A stretch of 64,000 bases of DNA. Source: Dokdonella_A sp049583635. Lineage in GTDB: Bacteria; Pseudomonadota; Gammaproteobacteria; Xanthomonadales; Rhodanobacteraceae. The DNA is taken from positions 7,156-71,155 of the forward strand of contig JBAUWF010000034.1 in NCBI GenBank assembly GCA_049583635.1, given 5' to 3'. Numbering within the stretch: the first letter of the stretch is position 1; each line of letters begins with the position of its first letter. The position numbers and the translations under genes are program-made. Shown piece by piece: positions 54,701-63,032 of this stretch. Under the pieces are notes generated by a model that saw only the letters and a list, made by a program, of their open reading frames with translations, did not search any database and was not told the origin of the DNA.

Positions 54701-55399
54701 CTATCCATCGCTTTGCAGCAATTCACGCAGGAACGGAACGGTCACGCGCCGCTTGGCCGCGAGCGCCGCACGATCGATGCGTTCGAGCAGCGCGGTCAGC
54801 TCACCGAGATCGCGGCTGCGATGCGTGAACAACCAATCGAGCACGGTATCGTCGAGTCCGATTCCTCGCGCGGCGCCACGGGCGCGCAACGCTTCGCGGC
54901 GCTCCTCCTCAGCCAGTGGGCGCAGGGTTGCCTGCGTACAGGCTGCCAGCCGGGATACCAGATCGGGCAGCACGAAACCGGCGCGTTTCGGCGCCGCAGC
55001 CGCCGCGAACAGCAACGTCGCCGCATCGGCGCGACAGCGGTTGTACAGATCGAATAACGCGTGTTCGGCGGCTTGGTCACCGACGATCGCATCGATATCG
55101 TCGAGCGCGAGCACGTCGCTGCCGCCGAATGCCCGTATCGCTGCAGCGCTTGGCGACGGAAGGCTAGCCAGCGACAGGTATTGCGCACCGCGCTCGCCTG
55201 CCACGGCGGCCGCGCACGCGGCGATGAGCAGGTGGCTGCGACCGCTGCCCGGCGCACCGGCGAGGTACAGCCACGCTGCACCCGGATCGCTTGCCGCCTT
55301 GCATGCGAGGTCGAACGCAACGCCGTTTGCGCCGACGACAAAACTGTCAAAGCGCTGATTCGACGGCCACCGCAATGCCAGCGGCAATTGCGCGTTCAC
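54701..55399 (-). CDS. hda: DnaA regulatory inactivator Hda
   Basis: 232 residues of the DnaA-like AAA+ family. N-terminal QLPLALRW is the sliding-clamp-binding peptide (Q-L-P-L-A-L). The P-loop region is GAPGSGRSHL, with Arg instead of Lys, as also found in E. coli Hda. The C-terminal SRDLGELTALLERIDRAALAAKRRVTVPFLRELL ends the lid. With DNA-loaded beta clamp it stimulates DnaA-ATP hydrolysis. GTG start overlaps the permease stop (GTGA). Confidence 0.94.
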   Translation of the reverse strand: MNAQLPLALRWPSNQRFDSFVVGANGVAFDLACKAASDPGAAWLYLAGAPGSGRSHLLIAACAAAVAGERGAQYLSLASLPSPSAAAIRAFGGSDVLALDDIDAIVGDQAAEHALFDLYNRCRADAATLLFAAAAAPKRAGFVLPDLVSRLAACTQATLRPLAEEERREALRARGAARGIGLDDTVLDWLFTHRSRDLGELTALLERIDRAALAAKRRVTVPFLRELLQSDG

Positions 55400-56589
55400 C
55401 GTTCGGTTCCGGGTTCTTCGGTTCCGGGATCGGAGGCACTTTCCGACACCATGTTGGCTTCCGCATGTGCTGTCGACGCGGCGGAAAGTGCCTCCGCCCC
55501 CGCTTCCACAATGACCGCCGCTTCGGTGTTGGACCGATATAGCGCGCTGCTGGTGTAGCGATCGTGTGCATAGCGCAGCAACACCATCGCGACCGATGCG
55601 ACCGGCAAGGCCAGCAACACGCCGACGAAGCCGAACAATTCACCGCCGGCGAGTACCGCGAAGATTACCGCCACCGGGTGCAGACCGATACGGTCGCCGA
55701 CCAGTTTGGGCACCAGCACATAACCTTCAAGCATCTGGCCGATCACGAATACGCCGAGCACGAGCAGCAGATGTGCCCAGTCGTGGTACTGCACGACGGC
55801 GGCCGCCAGCGCGGCCACGATGCCGGTCACGAAGCCAAGGTACGGCACGAAGCTGATCAGACCGGCCAGCATGCCAATTAACGGTCCGACATCAATGCCG
55901 ACCAGTGACAACGCGATCGCGTAATACGTACCGAGCGCGATCATGACGCTGAGCTGACCGCGCAGAAATGCGCCGAGCACGGCATCCGATTCATTGGCCA
56001 GACGCGTGACGGTCGGCTCCACCGAACGCGGTACCAAAGCATGCACGCGTTCAATCAGCAGACCCCAGTCGCGCAAAAGATAAAATGCGACCACCGGGAT
56101 CAACACGAGATTGAATATCCAGCCGACCACGGCCATGCCCGATTTGGATACATGCCCGATCACACTCGCGGCAAACCCTCCGGCCTCCTTCCAATGCGCC
56201 TGCATGATTGCGCTCAACTGCCTGGTATCGAGCACATCCGGAGAAATGCCGAAGTGTTTTTGTACCCACGGCGTCGCCCGCGTCTGGAACCAGTCGATCC
56301 AGATCGGAAACTGGGTCAGGAACTTGCCGATTTGGCGTTCGATGAACGGCACCAGGATCAGCAGCACCGCAATCAGAACAATCGACACGACCAGAAAGAC
56401 CAGACTGACCGCAAGACCGCGGCGCATATGCCAGCGCTCCATGCGATCGACCAGCGGATCCCCGAGGTACGCCAGCAGGGCAGCGACGACGAACGGCGTG
56501 AGCGCCGGCCCGAGCAGGTAGAGCACGATGCCGGCCACGGCGATCACGATCAGCCACTGCAAGCGAAGGTTCAGCGCATTCGTGCTCAT
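55396..56589 (-). CDS. AI-2E/PerM-family permease
   Basis: 397 residues with about eight membrane helices and the family motif region PLIGMLAGLISFVPYLGFVTGIVAALAAAV and GQMLEGYVLVPKLVGDRIGLHPVAVIFAVLAGGELFGFVGVLLALPVASV. Members include TqsA-like exporters and PerM; the substrate is not predictable. Its start overlaps the phosphatidyltransferase stop (ATGA) and its end overlaps hda, so three genes are coupled. Confidence 0.92.
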   Translation of the reverse strand: MSTNALNLRLQWLIVIAVAGIVLYLLGPALTPFVVAALLAYLGDPLVDRMERWHMRRGLAVSLVFLVVSIVLIAVLLILVPFIERQIGKFLTQFPIWIDWFQTRATPWVQKHFGISPDVLDTRQLSAIMQAHWKEAGGFAASVIGHVSKSGMAVVGWIFNLVLIPVVAFYLLRDWGLLIERVHALVPRSVEPTVTRLANESDAVLGAFLRGQLSVMIALGTYYAIALSLVGIDVGPLIGMLAGLISFVPYLGFVTGIVAALAAAVVQYHDWAHLLLVLGVFVIGQMLEGYVLVPKLVGDRIGLHPVAVIFAVLAGGELFGFVGVLLALPVASVAMVLLRYAHDRYTSSALYRSNTEAAVIVEAGAEALSAASTAHAEANMVSESASDPGTEEPGTER

Positions 56590-57146
56590 CCGCGTTTCTC
56601 CGCCATCTCACGCCGTGCGCGCCGGCTCCAGATCAAGACGTAGTGCGCGCCGCTCGCAACCGTAAGGCCGCCAGTGACGCCGAAAAGGACACCGAGCATT
56701 GCGTCAGTCAGCGCTATGAAGCCGGCGAGCCGGACCAGCATCGCGAGGACACAACAGATCTGGATCACGGTGGTCAGTTTGGACAGGCGACTGGGCGCCG
56801 CATCGAAGCGACCCACGAAGCGATGATAGGCCAGCGCGCCGGCGACGATGACGATATCGCGCCCGACCACGATCGCCGTAAGCCATGCCGGCAGCCCGCC
56901 ATCGAGCGTCAGCCAGACGAAGGCGGCCATCAACAGCAACTTGTCGGCAATCGGGTCGAGTACGCCGCCGAGCCAGCTCTGCCAGCCAAAATGCTTGGCC
57001 AGAAACCCGTCGACCGCGTCGCTCAATCCGGCGATCGCGGCGACGACAAGGGCTCCGCCGTAATGCGCATCGGCGATCAGCCAGCACAGCGGCACGACCA
57101 GTGCCATGCGCGACAACGTGATCAGATTGGGTAAATGACGCAACAT
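56586..57146 (-). CDS. CDP-alcohol phosphatidyltransferase (PgsA-like)
   Basis: 186 residues, four to six membrane helices. Active-site motif D-x-x-D-G-x-x-A-K...G-x-x-x-D-x-x-x-D is present as SDAVDGFLAKHFGWQSWLGGVLDPIADK (Lys where most have Arg). It transfers a phosphatidyl group from CDP-diacylglycerol to an alcohol, probably glycerol 3-phosphate or a phosphatidyl acceptor. Start at MLRHLPNLITLSRM, with GAGG five bases before it. A second PgsA could exist elsewhere, so the exact product is open. Confidence 0.87.
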   Translation of the reverse strand: MLRHLPNLITLSRMALVVPLCWLIADAHYGGALVVAAIAGLSDAVDGFLAKHFGWQSWLGGVLDPIADKLLLMAAFVWLTLDGGLPAWLTAIVVGRDIVIVAGALAYHRFVGRFDAAPSRLSKLTTVIQICCVLAMLVRLAGFIALTDAMLGVLFGVTGGLTVASGAHYVLIWSRRARREMAEKRG

Positions 57147-57192
57147 CCGCGCCTCGGCTTCAGGCATCATGCAGACGATCGCGACGCGACGC

Positions 57193-57867
57193 TCACGGGG
57201 GCAGCAGCGCGAGCGTTGCATCAACCGGTCCTGCATCCACACCATCGACCGGCGGACTGCCGTTGATCACGCCCAGCGTGCCTTCCGCATTGACGGCGGC
57301 GAGAAAATGCGACAGGTCGGTAGCCAGCGACAGATGCACGAGCATGCCGTCCGCGCGCGCGCGCAGCGGTTCCACATCGCGCACCAGATCGAGCTTGCCG
57401 AGGTAGCCAAGTGCGCGGGCGTAGTCGTCAGCCGACTCGATGCCGCCAATCCAGATCGAGGCCTCGGTCGGAACCGCATCGATCGGTACGGCCTCGCTCC
57501 CCTCCATCCCGATGCCGAGTGAGGCAAGCATCGCATTGACCGCGGAACGGTCAAATTGCGCGACCAGGGTCAATTGTGTCGTGGTCGGATCGTCCGTGTC
57601 GCCGCGGCGATATTGATATTGCAGCACGTAACGTGACGCCTTGGCGATCGCCGTGGTCACATCGGAGCGCGCGACAATGGCGGTATCACCGGTGATCTCG
57701 ATGATCACGTTGGCGAGAGCGGCTTGCAGCCCCTTGTCGCGTTCCTCATCGGACTGGGAGGCAACCGGGGCTTCGCCGGTGTAGCTTGCCGGAGCCACTG
57801 CACGGACAGGATGCTGGGCCGAAAGCAGCATGAGCAACAGGCCACCGAGTGACAGGAAGACTCGCAC
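57193..57867 (-). CDS. DUF2066 domain-containing exported protein
   Basis: 224 residues from GTG 57867, which opens a signal peptide VRVFLSLGGLLLMLLSAQHPVRA. The mature protein starts with the DUF2066 pattern Y-T-G-E-A-P-V..Q-S..E-R-D-K-G-L-Q-A-A-L-A-N-V-I-I-E-I-T-G and continues to SRYVLQYQYRR. Function of the family is unknown. In many gammaproteobacteria such a gene lies next to purM, perM and hda, as here. It is divergent from purM. Confidence 0.85.
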   Translation of the reverse strand: MRVFLSLGGLLLMLLSAQHPVRAVAPASYTGEAPVASQSDEERDKGLQAALANVIIEITGDTAIVARSDVTTAIAKASRYVLQYQYRRGDTDDPTTTQLTLVAQFDRSAVNAMLASLGIGMEGSEAVPIDAVPTEASIWIGGIESADDYARALGYLGKLDLVRDVEPLRARADGMLVHLSLATDLSHFLAAVNAEGTLGVINGSPPVDGVDAGPVDATLALLPP

Positions 57868-57970
57868 TTTGGTGATTCGTCCGTTTCGGGGTGTTCCCGA
57901 AGTCTGCCGCAAGGCCGCCGCGGCGTCCACGTCGCGTTATCATGCCGGCCCCGCCGTTTCCTCCAGAGTC

Positions 57971-59071
57971 ATGACCGCCGACAAGGAAGCCCTTACCTAT
58001 CGTGCCGCGGGCGTCGACATCGATGCCGGTGAAGCGCTGGTCGATCGCATCAAACCTCTGGTCGCGCGCACGTTCCGACCCGGCGTCATGTCCGGTCTCG
58101 GTGGTTTCGGCGCATTGTTCGAGCTCGGCAACCGGTTTCGCGACCCGATACTGGTCTCCGGGACGGACGGCGTCGGCACCAAACTCAAACTCGCGCAAAT
58201 GCTCGGTCGCCACAACACGATCGGCATCGATCTGGTCGGCATGTGCGTCAACGATGTGCTGGTGCAGGGTGCCGAGCCATTGTTCTTTCTCGATTATTTC
58301 GCCACCGGTCGGCTCGATGTCGATACCGCAGTCGCGGTGGTCGGCGGCATCGCCCGGGGCTGCGAGCTGGCCGGCTGCGCGTTGGTTGGTGGAGAAACCG
58401 CCGAAATGCCCGACATGTATGCGCAGGGCGAATACGATCTGGCCGGATTTGCCGTCGGCGCGGTGGAGAAGACGGCGCTGATCGACGGCTCGGCGATCAG
58501 CGCCGGCGATGCAATCGTCGGCATCACCTCGTCCGGTCCGCATTCGAACGGCTACTCGCTGATCCGGCGCATCGTCGAGCGCGCCGGCATCACGTCGGAC
58601 AACGGTGGATTCGAGCTCGATATCGGCGGTGTCAGTCTCGCCGACGCGCTGCTCGCGCCGACCACGATCTATGTCAAGCCGATCCTGGAGTTGCTCTACG
58701 CGCATCCTGCGCAACAGCCCGCACGTCCATGTGCGGACGTTTCAACAGGAGCGGCCATCCACGGCATGGCCCATATCACCGGTGGCGGCCTTGTCGAAAA
58801 CATCATTCGCGTGGTGCCGGACGGACTCGGCATCCGCCTCGACAGCGCCACGTGGACCGAGCCGCCGCTGTTCGACTGGCTCATGCGCGAAGGCCGGGTC
58901 GGGCGCGGCGAGATGTGGCGTACCTTCAACTGTGGCATCGGTTATACGTTGATCGTCGGTCGCCGGGACGTGTCGGCAACGCTCGCGTCGCTGGCACAAC
59001 TCGGCCTCGATGCGCGCGAAATCGGGGAAGTGCTGCGGTGCGACCCCGATGCGCGCGTGCGGATCGATTGA
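57971..59071 (+). CDS. purM: phosphoribosylformylglycinamidine cyclo-ligase
   Basis: 366 residues. AIR synthase of the purine pathway. Seen: TYRAAGVDIDAGEALVDRIK, GFGALFELG, VSGTDGVGTKLKLA, GIDLVGMCVNDVLVQGAEPLFFLDYFATG, GGETAEMPDMY, and SSGPHSNGYSLIRRI. About 20 residues longer than most, through an insert near PARPCADVSTG. It is 3 bp ahead of purN. Confidence 0.97.
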   Translation: MTADKEALTYRAAGVDIDAGEALVDRIKPLVARTFRPGVMSGLGGFGALFELGNRFRDPILVSGTDGVGTKLKLAQMLGRHNTIGIDLVGMCVNDVLVQGAEPLFFLDYFATGRLDVDTAVAVVGGIARGCELAGCALVGGETAEMPDMYAQGEYDLAGFAVGAVEKTALIDGSAISAGDAIVGITSSGPHSNGYSLIRRIVERAGITSDNGGFELDIGGVSLADALLAPTTIYVKPILELLYAHPAQQPARPCADVSTGAAIHGMAHITGGGLVENIIRVVPDGLGIRLDSATWTEPPLFDWLMREGRVGRGEMWRTFNCGIGYTLIVGRRDVSATLASLAQLGLDAREIGEVLRCDPDARVRID

Positions 59072-59074
59072 ACG

Positions 59075-59746
59075 ATGACGCAGCGCTTGCGGATAGCCGT
59101 ATTGGTGTCAGGGCGCGGATCGAACCTTGAGGCACTCATCGGCGCCGAACGCGCCGGAGCGCTGCCGATAGAGATCGTGCTCGTGGCGAGCGACAAGCCG
59201 CAAGCTGCGGCGCTCGAACGGGCCAGGGCAAGCGCAATTGCGACCTTCGCCCTCGACCGCGCCGGATTTGCCAGCCGGCAGGCGTTCGACCGAACCCTGT
59301 TCGACAAGGTAGCCGAGTACACGCCGAGTCTGATCGTGCTCGCCGGATTCATGCGCATCCTCGGCGACACCGTGGTTACCCGCTGGCGCGGCCGCATGAT
59401 CAACATCCATCCGTCACTGCTGCCCGCATATCGTGGGCTCGACACGCATCGGCGCGCGATCGCGGCCGCAGAAACGATGCACGGCGCCAGCGTTCATTTC
59501 GTGACCACCGAACTCGATGGCGGGCCGGTCATCGCACAAGTCCGCATTGCGTTGCTGCCCGACGATACGCCGGATACGCTGGCCGCGCGATTGCTACCCG
59601 ATGAACACCGGCTGCTCAAGGCATCGGTTGGTCTGATCGTCGAAGGTCGCGTCGCACTCGCCGACGATGGTGTCCATCTCGATGGTGTCCGTCTGGTCAC
59701 GCCGTTGTTGCTGCAAGCGGATGGAACGCTCGCCGCGCCGGCGTGA
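59075..59746 (+). CDS. purN: phosphoribosylglycinamide formyltransferase
   Basis: A 223-residue folate-dependent GAR transformylase. Seen: VLVSGRGSNLEALI, FMRILGDTVVTRWRGRMINIHPSLLPAYRGLDTH with the catalytic Asn, His and substrate residues, GASVHFVTTELDGGPVIAQ with catalytic Asp. Cotranscribed with purM as in E. coli. Confidence 0.97.
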   Translation: MTQRLRIAVLVSGRGSNLEALIGAERAGALPIEIVLVASDKPQAAALERARASAIATFALDRAGFASRQAFDRTLFDKVAEYTPSLIVLAGFMRILGDTVVTRWRGRMINIHPSLLPAYRGLDTHRRAIAAAETMHGASVHFVTTELDGGPVIAQVRIALLPDDTPDTLAARLLPDEHRLLKASVGLIVEGRVALADDGVHLDGVRLVTPLLLQADGTLAAPA

Positions 59747-59801
59747 GCGGTGATTCAGGTGATCTGCGGCACACTCGCCGAACCCTCGCTCCAGGTGCCC
59801 C

Positions 59802-60506
59802 ATGAAAACGTTATGCAGCCTGTTGCTGCTCGGCGCCGCATGCGGCGCTTCGCAAGCCGCTTCAGAACATGTGCCCATCGCGCCGTTTCACGCCGAATAC
59901 TTGGTATCACGAAACGGTTCGGAACTCGGCCGCTCGACGCTCGACCTGCACGCGGACGACGACGGCACCTGGACCTTGCGCAGCAGGACCGACGGCACTA
60001 CCGGGCTGGCCGCACTGGCCGGCATCGACGTCGTCGAGACCTCGCATTTTCGCTGGAACAACGGGCGGCCGGAAGGTCTGGACTACGACTATGTCCAGAA
60101 AAGCGCTTTCAAGCGGCGTCATCGCCACGCCGAGTTCGACTGGAAGTCGGGGCAGGTGCACGTCTCCGAAGACGGCCATGATTTCCGCTATCCGATCGCG
60201 CCCGGTGTGATCGATCGTCACACCGCGAGCCTCGCGATCGCGGCCGACCTTGCTCGCGGCGCGCATCCTCTCGTCTACCAGGTTGCGGTAAAAGATCGCG
60301 TCGAAGCCAATCACTACCGCGAACAGGGACACGAAGATGTGAGCGTACCGGCCGGTCACTACGACACGGTTCGAGTCGAACGCGACGATGCGGGTCACGA
60401 GTACACGAGTTGGTTCGCGCCGAGCCTCGACTGGCTGCCCGTCGAGATCGAGCAACGCACCCGGAAAGGCGACACCATCACGCTGCGGCTGGTTTCCTTC
60501 AAGTAG
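59802..60506 (+). CDS. DUF3108 domain-containing exported protein
   Basis: 234 residues. Signal peptide MKTLCSLLLLGAACGASQA, then PFHAEYLVSRNGSELGRSTLDL, RSRTDGTTGLAALAG, and PAGHYDTVRVERDD..SWFAPSLDWLPVEIEQ, the usual DUF3108 beta-rich pattern. Family function unknown; often next to purMN, as here. Ends before a repeat-rich 755-bp region. Confidence 0.87.
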   Translation: MKTLCSLLLLGAACGASQAASEHVPIAPFHAEYLVSRNGSELGRSTLDLHADDDGTWTLRSRTDGTTGLAALAGIDVVETSHFRWNNGRPEGLDYDYVQKSAFKRRHRHAEFDWKSGQVHVSEDGHDFRYPIAPGVIDRHTASLAIAADLARGAHPLVYQVAVKDRVEANHYREQGHEDVSVPAGHYDTVRVERDDAGHEYTSWFAPSLDWLPVEIEQRTRKGDTITLRLVSFK

Positions 60507-60523
60507 GCTCGCCACCGCACCGG

Positions 60524-60570
60524 GGTTGCGCCCGGTTGCGATGGGTGTCGCTGCGCTCACCCATCGTGCG
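60524..60570 (+). repeat. partial copy of the palindromic element
   Basis: GGTTGCGCCCGGTTGCGATGG followed by GTCGCTGCGCTCA and CCCATCG matches the right half of the element at 61081-61158 (GGTTGCACCCGGTTGCGATGG, ATCGCTCCGCTCAACCCACC). Confidence 0.65.
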
Positions 60571-60715
60571 AGGATTCGCTTCTCTCGCCTACCGAGATGC
60601 TGTCGCACCGGTTCCGCTCGCCTCGGCGGCGAGCGGGTTCCTTTTGGCATTGCCCCAAAAGGAACCAAAAGGTCTAGTGCCGGACGCGGTGGTCGCCGGC
60701 GGCGCCGGCGACTTC
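60568..60715 (+). repeat. dispersed intergenic repeat, copy B-left
   Basis: Forward-orientation copy, beginning TTCGCTTCTCTCGCC and containing GGTTCCGCTCGCCTCGGC with its inverted arm. Includes a 12-bp perfect hairpin GGTTCCTTTTGG-N7-CCAAAAGGAACC (60636-60666) and a 9-bp perfect hairpin GTCGCCGGC-GGC-GCCGGCGAC (60692-60712). Confidence 0.7.
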
Positions 60716-60802
60716 CCTGCGCTTCTCGCCGCCGGCGGCCCTCGCGACAGCACATCCCTGTGCTGGCGCTCGGCGGACGCGATCCTTCGCGTCCGCCCTT
60801 CG

Positions 60803-61080
60803 GGTGTTCCCGCCGGCGGCTGCGATGCTCGGCACCTCATACGGCACCAGGATCAAAAGCGACGGGCGGGTGCACCATTTTGTTGTTGCCCTTGGGTCCC
60901 GTAGGCGGCGGCGGGTGGCGAACGAAAAGGCCCGCAGGGTCGGCGCGAGGGATCGCGCCAATTCCGCCGTCAGGCTAAGGATGGCCTGTCGGCGGAACCC
61001 GGCCGTCGCCCGCTCGCCGCCGAGGCGAGCGGAACCCGTGCGACAGCTTTACATCGGGCGAGAGAAGCAAGGCAGACTGC
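60803..61080 (-). repeat. dispersed intergenic repeat, copy B-right
   Basis: Reverse-orientation copy. Read on the minus strand it gives, in the same order as copy A at 23436: TTCTCTCGCC, GCTGTCGCACGGGTTCCGC, a GAGCGGGCG arm, GGGCCTTTTCGTTCGCCACC, CGGGACCCAAGGGCAACAAC, and GTGCCGAGCATCGCAGCCGCC. Confidence 0.72.
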
Positions 61081-61158
61081 GTAGGATGGGTTGAGCGCAG
61101 CGATACCCATGCGGTTGCACCCGGTTGCGATGGTATCGCTCCGCTCAACCCACCCTAC
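61081..61158. repeat. 78-bp palindromic repeat element
   Basis: Arms GTAGGATGGGTTGAGCGCAG.. and its near-complement ending ..CTCCGCTCAACCCACCCTAC pair over more than 30 bp around a GGTTGCACCCGGTTGC centre. Elements with GTAGG-GTGGGTTGAGCG ends are common dispersed repeats in proteobacteria. A MITE-like origin is likely, but no target-site duplication was found by eye. Confidence 0.75.
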
Positions 61159-61261
61159 AAAGCAGAAGCGAGCGCAAGTCCTGCGAGAACGTTGCATCGG
61201 GCGAGAGTAGCGAAACGCTGGCACAGAACACGAATAGTCGAAAATCGAGCCTGCGGAAAAA

Positions 61262-62521
61262 TCAGGAAGGCAGACGCCGGATGCGCGCACCGAGCCCGCC
61301 GAGCTTTTCCTCGATATTCTCGTAGCCACGATCGATGTGGTAGATGCGGTCGACCACGGTATCGCCATCGGCAATGAGTCCGGCCAGTACCAGGGATGCG
61401 GACGCACGCAGGTCGGTCGCCATCAGTGGTGCGCCGGAGATGTGTTCCACGCCCTGGATTACCGCGCAGTTGCCCTCAAGGCGAATATCGGCGCCCAGCC
61501 GCTGCAACTCGTGGGCGTGCATGAAGCGATTCTCGAACACGGTTTCAGTGATGACACCGACGCCTTCGGCAACGCAGTTGAGCGCCGAAAACTGTGCCTG
61601 CATGTCCGTCGGAAAGGCCGGATAGGGCGCTGTGGTTATGTCGACCGCGCGTGGACGACGGCCGCCCATATCGAGTTCGATCCAGTCCTCGCCGGTATTG
61701 ATGTGTGCACCGGCATCCTCAAGTTTGCAAAGCACCGTATCTAGAGTCTTCGGCCGCGCATGTTTGGCGGTTATCCGGCCGCCGGTAATCGCGGCTGCAA
61801 CCAGAAAAGTGCCGGTTTCGATGCGATCAGGCAGCACATCGTAGCTGGTGCCGGACAGGTTCTCGACCCCGTCGATGACCAGCGTCGCCGTGCCCGCACC
61901 ATGCACCTTGGCACCCATGGCATTGAGGCAGTTGGCAAGGTCAACCACTTCGGGCTCCATTGCCGCGTTCTCGATGACAGTCGTCCCGGCCGCCAACACT
62001 GCCGCCATCATGATGTTTTCGGTGCCGGTCACGGTCACCAGGTCGAGATTGATGCGCGCGCCCTTGAGCCGCTTCGCGCGCGCCTTGATATAGCCGTTTT
62101 CGACACTGACTTCAGCGCCGAGTGCCTGCAGACCCCGGATATGCAGATTGACCGGGCGTGACCCGATCGCACAACCGCCCGGCAACGACACGTCGGCCTC
62201 GCCGAAATGCGCAACCAGTGGACCGAGCACCAGAATCGATGCACGCATGGTCTTGACCAGATCGTACGGCGCGAAATACCGGTCGGCTGGTCGCGGGTCC
62301 ACATGGATTTTCATGCGTTCGTCCAGCACCAGCTGAACACCCATCTGGCCGAGCAATTCCATGGTGGTGGTCACATCGTGCAGATGCGGCACGTTGCCAA
62401 TGGTGACCGGTCCATCCGCCAGCAGACAGGCAGCGAGAATCGGCAGCACGGCGTTTTTCGCCCCCGAGATACGCACCTCCCCGTTCAGGGGTACGCCACC
62501 ATTGATGATGATCTTGGCCAT
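61262..62521 (-). CDS. murA: UDP-N-acetylglucosamine 1-carboxyvinyltransferase
   Basis: A 419-residue first committed enzyme of peptidoglycan synthesis. Seen: MAKIIINGGVPLNGEVRISGAKNAVLPI with the substrate Lys-Asn, SILVLGPLVAHFGEADVSLPGGCAIGSRPVNLH with the reactive Cys (fosfomycin target), and RASASLVLAGLIADG. An intact Cys implies fosfomycin sensitivity unless amgK-murU recycling bypasses it. It is 67 bp after ibaG. Confidence 0.97.
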   Translation of the reverse strand: MAKIIINGGVPLNGEVRISGAKNAVLPILAACLLADGPVTIGNVPHLHDVTTTMELLGQMGVQLVLDERMKIHVDPRPADRYFAPYDLVKTMRASILVLGPLVAHFGEADVSLPGGCAIGSRPVNLHIRGLQALGAEVSVENGYIKARAKRLKGARINLDLVTVTGTENIMMAAVLAAGTTVIENAAMEPEVVDLANCLNAMGAKVHGAGTATLVIDGVENLSGTSYDVLPDRIETGTFLVAAAITGGRITAKHARPKTLDTVLCKLEDAGAHINTGEDWIELDMGGRRPRAVDITTAPYPAFPTDMQAQFSALNCVAEGVGVITETVFENRFMHAHELQRLGADIRLEGNCAVIQGVEHISGAPLMATDLRASASLVLAGLIADGDTVVDRIYHIDRGYENIEEKLGGLGARIRRLPS

Positions 62522-62588
62522 TTTTTCCGAACCGGAAACTCGCGACTGAACATGACGCCGGCGGCGCGATGCTCGTAGCTGCGCATTC

Positions 62589-62831
62589 CTAACCGGTCCC
62601 GCCCTCCGCTTCTTCCGGTGTCAGCGCCCGCAACGACAGCGCGTGGATCGCCCCGCCCATCAAGTCGCCCAGCGTCGCATAAACCAGTCGGTGACGCGCC
62701 AACGGCAGCTTTCCCGCGAAGGCTGGACTCACCACCAACGCGTCGAAATGGACACCGTCCGCTCCGCGCACCTCAACCGTGGCATCGGGAAGGCCTTTTT
62801 CGATAAGTTGCTGAATGACTTGAGGATCCAT
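62589..62831 (-). CDS. ibaG: BolA-like protein IbaG/YrbA
   Basis: 80 residues of the BolA fold: VIQQLIEKGLPDATVEVRGADGVHFDALVVSPAFAGKLPLARHRLVYATLGDLMGGAIHALSLRALTPEEA. BolA proteins bind monothiol glutaredoxins with a shared [2Fe-2S] cluster; grxD is in this window. It lies just before murA, the usual gammaproteobacterial order. Confidence 0.94.
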   Translation of the reverse strand: MDPQVIQQLIEKGLPDATVEVRGADGVHFDALVVSPAFAGKLPLARHRLVYATLGDLMGGAIHALSLRALTPEEAEGGTG

Positions 62832-63032
62832 GATTTCCGGAAACGGTAATGTGCGGTTGCGACGATCGCCCGCTCGGCTTCGTCATGCGGCGCGGGCGCG
62901 GGCTTGCGGATACAATGGGGCCGGGAATGGTACTCAATATTGGCCGCCTCCAAAGAAAACCATGATCTCGACCAGCGCCGACTGCTACCGTGGACCCGCT
63001 CACATAATGCCCTACTCGAGGAACTCGGCGCG

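Larger units (their letters stand above)
60507..61261. other. 755-bp non-coding region rich in repeats
   Basis: Lies between the convergent DUF3108 and murA genes. No frame in it has codon order or family resemblance of a gene. It holds two inverted copies of the dispersed repeat, a palindromic element of 78 bp and a partial copy of it, plus several perfect hairpins (60636-60666 and 60692-60712). Confidence 0.8.
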
